From Bacillota bacterium (GTDB lineage: Bacteria > Bacillota > Bacilli > Alicyclobacillales > SLC66), in NCBI GenBank assembly GCA_021846145.1, contig JAJZCJ010000140.1, forward strand, positions 1 to 8,116: a stretch of DNA of 8,116 nucleotides, in the 5' to 3' direction. Under the pieces are notes generated by a model, which saw only the letters and a list, made by a program, of their open reading frames with translations, did not search any database and was not told the origin of the DNA. The position numbers and the translations under genes are program-made. Positions 5,855 to 8,116 of this stretch are shown here, in pieces (within the stretch, counting starts at the first letter, position 1; each line of letters starts with the position of its first letter).

Positions 5855-5877
5855 TACTTTTTCCATAAAATGAAGTA
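5855..5877. promoter_or_regulatory. Candidate regulator operator in the reductase/HxlR intergenic region
   Basis: TACTT at 5855-5859 and AAGTA at 5873-5877 form a perfect 5-base inverted repeat around 13 bases. It sits upstream of the reductase and before the HxlR promoter. Regulators of the HxlR/YodB family bind imperfect TACT/AGTA dyads of this general form. In addition ACTAACC occurs twice as a direct repeat (5842-5848 and 5915-5921), the second copy overlapping the HxlR -10 box. The region is AT-rich, so short dyads arise easily by chance. Confidence 0.3.
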
Positions 5878-5888
5878 GTGAATTTATT

Positions 5889-5917
5889 TTGATATTGTTT
5901 CATATTCAATATATACT
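5889..5917 (+). promoter_or_regulatory. Promoter of the HxlR-family regulator gene
   Basis: TTGATA at 5889-5894 and TATACT at 5912-5917 are separated by exactly 17 bases, each with five of six matches to the vegetative consensus. Transcription would begin about 35 bases before the ATG at 5959. The leader carries GAGG 9 bases before the start. The -10 box overlaps one ACTAACC repeat, which would fit autoregulation. Confidence 0.75.
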
Positions 5918-5958
5918 AACCTTTAGGTAACTAGATAAAATTAGCGAGGGATCGATAA

Positions 5959-6309
5959 ATGTCACAACCAGAAACTAAGGATGTTAATAATTACATCCCC
6001 AAAAATCCAGTAGAAATTCAATGCGCCATTGAGAAAACACTTGAGGTAATTGGAGGAAAATGGTCTTTTTTGGTGTTGCGCGAACTCTTTGAGGGTACAA
6101 AACGGTTTGGCGAATTACAGCGCAAGATTCATAATGTGAGTCCAAAATCCCTTTCAGACACACTTCGTCACTTAGATAGACACGGAATTCTGGAACGCCA
6201 TGCTTTCCCTACAGTCCCTGTCACTGTCGAGTATACGTTGACACCTAAAGGTCAGGATCTGCATCAGATTTTAAAAGAGATGAAGCTGTGGTCAGCAAAA
6301 TGGACCTGA
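5959..6309 (+). CDS. HxlR-family winged-helix transcriptional regulator with one cysteine
   Basis: This 116-residue protein is a complete HxlR-type winged helix. The signature runs CAIEKTLEVIGGKWSFLVLREL (22-43, with GGKW at 32-35), FGELQRKI (50-57), the recognition-helix part SPKSLSDTLRHL (61-72) and the wing before YTLTPKGQDL (92-101). Family members act as dimers and include formaldehyde-, quinone- and disulfide-stress regulators such as HxlR, YodB and HypR, several of which sense through an N-terminal cysteine. The only cysteine here is C22, just before the first conserved helix, so thiol sensing is possible but not shown. The gene is divergent from the reductase-dehydrogenase pair, the usual arrangement for a regulator and its target. 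The ATG at 5959 has GAGG 9 bases upstream. The gene ends 12 bases from the stop of the convergent sensor gene with no terminator in between. Confidence 0.93.
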   Translation: MSQPETKDVNNYIPKNPVEIQCAIEKTLEVIGGKWSFLVLRELFEGTKRFGELQRKIHNVSPKSLSDTLRHLDRHGILERHAFPTVPVTVEYTLTPKGQDLHQILKEMKLWSAKWT

Positions 6310-6321
6310 GTCGTATACTGA

Positions 6322-7458
6322 TTACATCAAATCAAAGATAGAAGTCAGTTCACGAAGTTCCGCGGCCAATGCTTCCAATTTCGCGGTGGAGCGATTGGTT
6401 TCCTGTATCCAAGAAAGTTGACCATCCGCAGTAGCTAGAATAGTGTTCAATCCTGCAGATAGTTCACTTGATCGTATCTGTAACTGATCTGCTAATTTGG
6501 TCAACTCTTCTAAATCTCGCTCTACAGCGTCCACTAGTTGAATTTCCGACCCTGCGTCGCTATTTATCCGATGCTGTAACCGTAAAGACAAATCAGTCAA
6601 TGCCTGTGCATACCCCAGTTGCTCATTTACTGTCCGTCGCAAATGCTCCATCACACTGGTCACGTGCAGCGCCCCTTGTACGGTGGAATCACCACTGGTG
6701 ACTAATTCTTGAAACGACCGCTGCAGGTTGTCAGAAGTCTCAGAAATACCGGCAATCACGTCCCTTAAATTATTGGCCATCCGCATAAAGCTTCTTGCTA
6801 ACATACCCATCTCGTCTTTGCGTTGATCTAATTTCCCTAAATCCACTTGAAATCGGCCACCGGCGATGTCATTTGCAGCCGTTGTGATCATGAACAAAGG
6901 CCTAGAAAGAATGCGCTTACTAAATCCCCACAATGCCAAAGCGGCCAACGCAATCGCCACGATACCCACAATCAAAAACTGCACAAATAATTTTGCGGTG
7001 GACGCTAGGTCGTTTTTTAGCGAGTAATTTACATCTGCGCTGTAAATGGTGACGCCGTTAATGAGCACAGGTGCAATAATGTGAAGGATGTTGTTGTTCA
7101 TGGTAGATTCTGTTCTCCCTTGGCTCATTAGCAATTGTTCATTTTTGGGAGCAAGCGAACCAATTTTGCTAGGATCGGTAGATGCGATATCATAGAAGTA
7201 TCCATTTAATTTATAAATGCTAAACGATTGAATATTGGAATTTTGCGCGCTTAAATGAAGTAAGATTGCTTCAAAATTGTAATCCGGAATCCCCGCTTCA
7301 AGGGCGGAGTTGATTGTATGGATAAGGAGCACCGTCTTTTGCTTCGCCTGAGTGACCATCATGGCGCGACTCTGTGTGTATACCACAGTAAGGGTAGAAC
7401 CGAGCACCAACATGACGATAGCAATAAATAACAAGCTCAATTTCCGGTATAGTGACAT
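6322..7458 (-). CDS. Membrane HAMP sensor, chemoreceptor-like but lacking the conserved signalling tip
   Basis: This 378-residue protein has a chemoreceptor layout. Membrane helix 1 is at about 8-28. The outer domain at 29-156 is Cache-like, with a SIYKLNGYFYDIASTDPSKIG stretch at 80-100 of the kind seen in single-Cache modules. Membrane helix 2 is at about 157-178, HAMP at about 181-233 (PLFMITTAANDIAGGRF through DEMGMLARSFMRMANNL), and a helical coiled coil runs to the end. The C-terminus, LEALAAELRELTSIFDLM, resembles the last helix of methyl-accepting chemotaxis proteins. The cytoplasmic part after HAMP is only about 145 residues, and the near-invariant hairpin tip that binds CheA/CheW is absent. 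No kinase, cyclase or EAL domain is present. It may be a shortened receptor, a decoy or a modulator. The ATG at 7458 has GGGAGG 7 bases upstream. The frame is intact, so recent decay is unlikely. The Cache call is by pattern only. Confidence 0.85.
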   Translation of the reverse strand: MSLYRKLSLLFIAIVMLVLGSTLTVVYTQSRAMMVTQAKQKTVLLIHTINSALEAGIPDYNFEAILLHLSAQNSNIQSFSIYKLNGYFYDIASTDPSKIGSLAPKNEQLLMSQGRTESTMNNNILHIIAPVLINGVTIYSADVNYSLKNDLASTAKLFVQFLIVGIVAIALAALALWGFSKRILSRPLFMITTAANDIAGGRFQVDLGKLDQRKDEMGMLARSFMRMANNLRDVIAGISETSDNLQRSFQELVTSGDSTVQGALHVTSVMEHLRRTVNEQLGYAQALTDLSLRLQHRINSDAGSEIQLVDAVERDLEELTKLADQLQIRSSELSAGLNTILATADGQLSWIQETNRSTAKLEALAAELRELTSIFDLM

Positions 7459-7484
7459 CCAATATCCTCCCAGTCAATGCCATC

Positions 7485-7502
7485 TCACCACTTCCATGGT
7501 GA
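7485..7502. repeat. Inverted repeat TCACCA/TGGTGA in the sensor leader
   Basis: TCACCA (7485-7490) and TGGTGA (7497-7502) are perfect inverted arms around 6 bases. In the minus-strand transcript of the sensor gene they form a 6-pair hairpin about 27 bases before the ATG. It overlaps the first CCATGGT copy. It may be a binding site or a leader hairpin; nothing decides between them. Confidence 0.4.
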
Positions 7503-7520
7503 TCGATCAGAATCCATGGT
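7493..7520. repeat. Direct repeat of TCCATGGT with a central TGATCGATCA palindrome
   Basis: TCCATGGT occurs at 7493-7500 and again at 7513-7520, exactly 20 bases apart (about two helical turns). Each contains the CCATGG palindrome. Between them TGATCGATCA (7500-7509) is a perfect 10-base palindrome. The block lies between divergent sensor and ROK-regulator genes, a natural place for operators. Confidence 0.5.
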
Positions 7521-7547
7521 ACATTGTTCTAGAGTTTATCATACCAT
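7516..7547. promoter_or_regulatory. Candidate operator: ATGGTA/TACCAT inverted repeat over the sensor promoter
   Basis: ATGGTA (7516-7521) and TACCAT (7542-7547) are perfect 6-base inverted arms around 20 bases, with a TCTAGA palindrome (7528-7533) almost at the centre. The right arm overlaps the proposed -10 box of the sensor gene. ROK regulators bind long dyads in such divergent regions, so this is a plausible operator, but no match to a known ROK operator was recognised. Confidence 0.35.
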
Positions 7548-7566
7548 CTACGATGCCGTGTGTCGT
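7538..7566 (-). promoter_or_regulatory. Candidate promoter of the HAMP sensor gene
   Basis: On the minus strand ACGACA (7566-7561) and TATGAT (7543-7538) are 17 bases apart, with four and five matches to consensus. The transcript would have a leader of about 70 bases containing the TCACCA/TGGTGA hairpin. No equally good promoter was found for the divergent ROK gene; TATCAT at 7537-7542 on the plus strand has only a poor -35 partner. Confidence 0.45.
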
Positions 7567-7579
7567 TGGAGATTTTAGC

Positions 7580-7586
7580 GAGGTGA
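7580..7586 (+). promoter_or_regulatory. Ribosome binding site that sets the ROK regulator start
   Basis: GAGGTGA at 7580-7586 lies about 7 bases before an in-frame TTG at 7593. The first in-frame ATG (7620) has no comparable site upstream. An in-frame TGA just upstream of the TTG limits further extension. The TTG is therefore preferred. Confidence 0.7.
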
Positions 7587-7592
7587 TTCCTG

Positions 7593-8116
7593 TTGAGGCT
7601 TAATATTGATGCGCCTGCGATGCGAAGGATCAACCGCGCAACGGTTTTACAATTTATCCGCGATCAAAGAACAACATCACGAATTGACATTGCACAAATG
7701 ACCGGATTGAATAAAGCCACTGTTTCGTACATTGTGGATGAATTAATCAGCGAAAAATGGGTACAGGAAATTGGCTACGGTTCATCGACAGGTGGCCGTA
7801 AACCGATGCTGCTGCGTTTTAATGCAAATAGTGCCTATGCTATCGGAATAGACGTGGAAATGGACATCGTAAGAACAGTTGTATGCAATACCCGAGGGGA
7901 TGTAGCTTTTAAAAAGGAAGCAGATTTGCCGAAATTTTCTTCTGAACTGCAAGATAGCTGGTTGAGCACCATCATCGAAGAAATAAAGTCCGCCATCACA
8001 GCGACACCGAAAAGCCCACACGGACTGATCGGTATCGGTTTGGCACTGCCCGGTCTCGTTAATTCGGAAACGGGCATCATTAGCACTTTGCCTAATCTGT
8101 CTATAAAGGAATGGAA
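7593..8116 (+). CDS. ROK-family transcriptional repressor, XylR-like, C-terminus beyond the window
   Basis: The 174 visible residues begin with a winged-helix DNA-binding domain. RRINRATVLQFI is at 11-22, SRIDIAQMTGLNKATVSYIV with the helix-turn-helix at about 29-48, and the wing leads to GSSTGGRKPMLL at 63-74. The start of the ROK sugar-binding domain follows (AYAIGIDVEMD at 81-91, IGIGLALPGLV at 146-156). The kinase-type DxGGT motif is absent (DVEMD), as expected for a repressor rather than a sugar kinase. The sequence resembles B. subtilis XylR in the GLNKxTVS and GGRxPxxLxFN regions, so a pentose or other sugar is the likely inducer, but the ligand is not proven. The start is TTG at 7593, chosen from the strong ribosome binding site. 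About 200 residues should follow the edge. It is divergent from the HAMP sensor, and any sugar operon would lie further right. Confidence 0.9.
   Translation, partial: MRLNIDAPAMRRINRATVLQFIRDQRTTSRIDIAQMTGLNKATVSYIVDELISEKWVQEIGYGSSTGGRKPMLLRFNANSAYAIGIDVEMDIVRTVVCNTRGDVAFKKEADLPKFSSELQDSWLSTIIEEIKSAITATPKSPHGLIGIGLALPGLVNSETGIISTLPNLSIKEW

Noticed and set aside
5809..5880. Promoter for the reductase gene from TATATT or TATACA boxes on the minus strand
   Set aside because: TATACA would start transcription almost on the ribosome binding site, and TATATT has no acceptable -35 box; the true promoter could not be fixed.
7782..8086. Minus-strand frames of 79 and 83 codons at the right end
   Set aside because: They are antisense to the ROK regulator, which has a clear helix-turn-helix and strong ribosome binding site.

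Overview
The window looks like chromosome of a low-to-mid-GC Bacillota (Firmicutes). The signs are strong AGGAG-type ribosome binding sites, frequent GTG and TTG starts, a vegetative-type promoter with a perfect TTGACA box, and relatives such as an HxlR regulator and a XylR-like ROK repressor. An Alicyclobacillaceae-type host is a guess from overall feel only. No phage, IS element, CRISPR array or rRNA was seen. The window is densely packed, and no stretch over 300 bases lacks a gene.

Left part (1-1318, minus strand): an AbrB-type antitoxin and a PIN-domain toxin overlap by 4 bases and form a type II toxin-antitoxin pair. A Uma2-family nuclease gene follows 34 bases downstream and runs off the left edge. 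The group starts just past the terminator of a tRNA cluster.

Centre (1323-5795, minus strand): an aldo/keto reductase and an NAD-type epimerase/dehydrogenase overlap by 4 bases. A hairpin region that may be a terminator or attenuator follows. Next come a TauE/SafE-type membrane exporter, glutamyl-tRNA synthetase (gltX), and three tRNA genes: Gln(CUG), Glu(CUC) and Lys(CUU). A consensus promoter overlapping the gltX stop codon can drive the tRNAs alone, and a strong terminator closes the cluster. The synthetase therefore sits next to genes for its own tRNA-Glu and for tRNA-Gln, and all three tRNAs carry C at position 34.

Right part (5796-8116): a plus-strand HxlR-family regulator with a single cysteine is divergent from the reductase pair, which suggests a redox- or carbonyl-responsive module. 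A minus-strand membrane protein has a Cache-like outer domain, HAMP and coiled coil, and resembles a chemoreceptor that lacks the conserved CheA/CheW-binding tip. A divergent ROK-family regulator (XylR-like, truncated by the window edge) shares with it a repeat-rich intergenic region that may hold its operators.

The points most worth checking are the C34-only tRNA cluster beside a GluRS with discriminating-type features, the tip-less chemoreceptor-like protein, the HxlR redox module and the hairpin before the exporter gene. No wholly new system can be demonstrated from this sequence alone.
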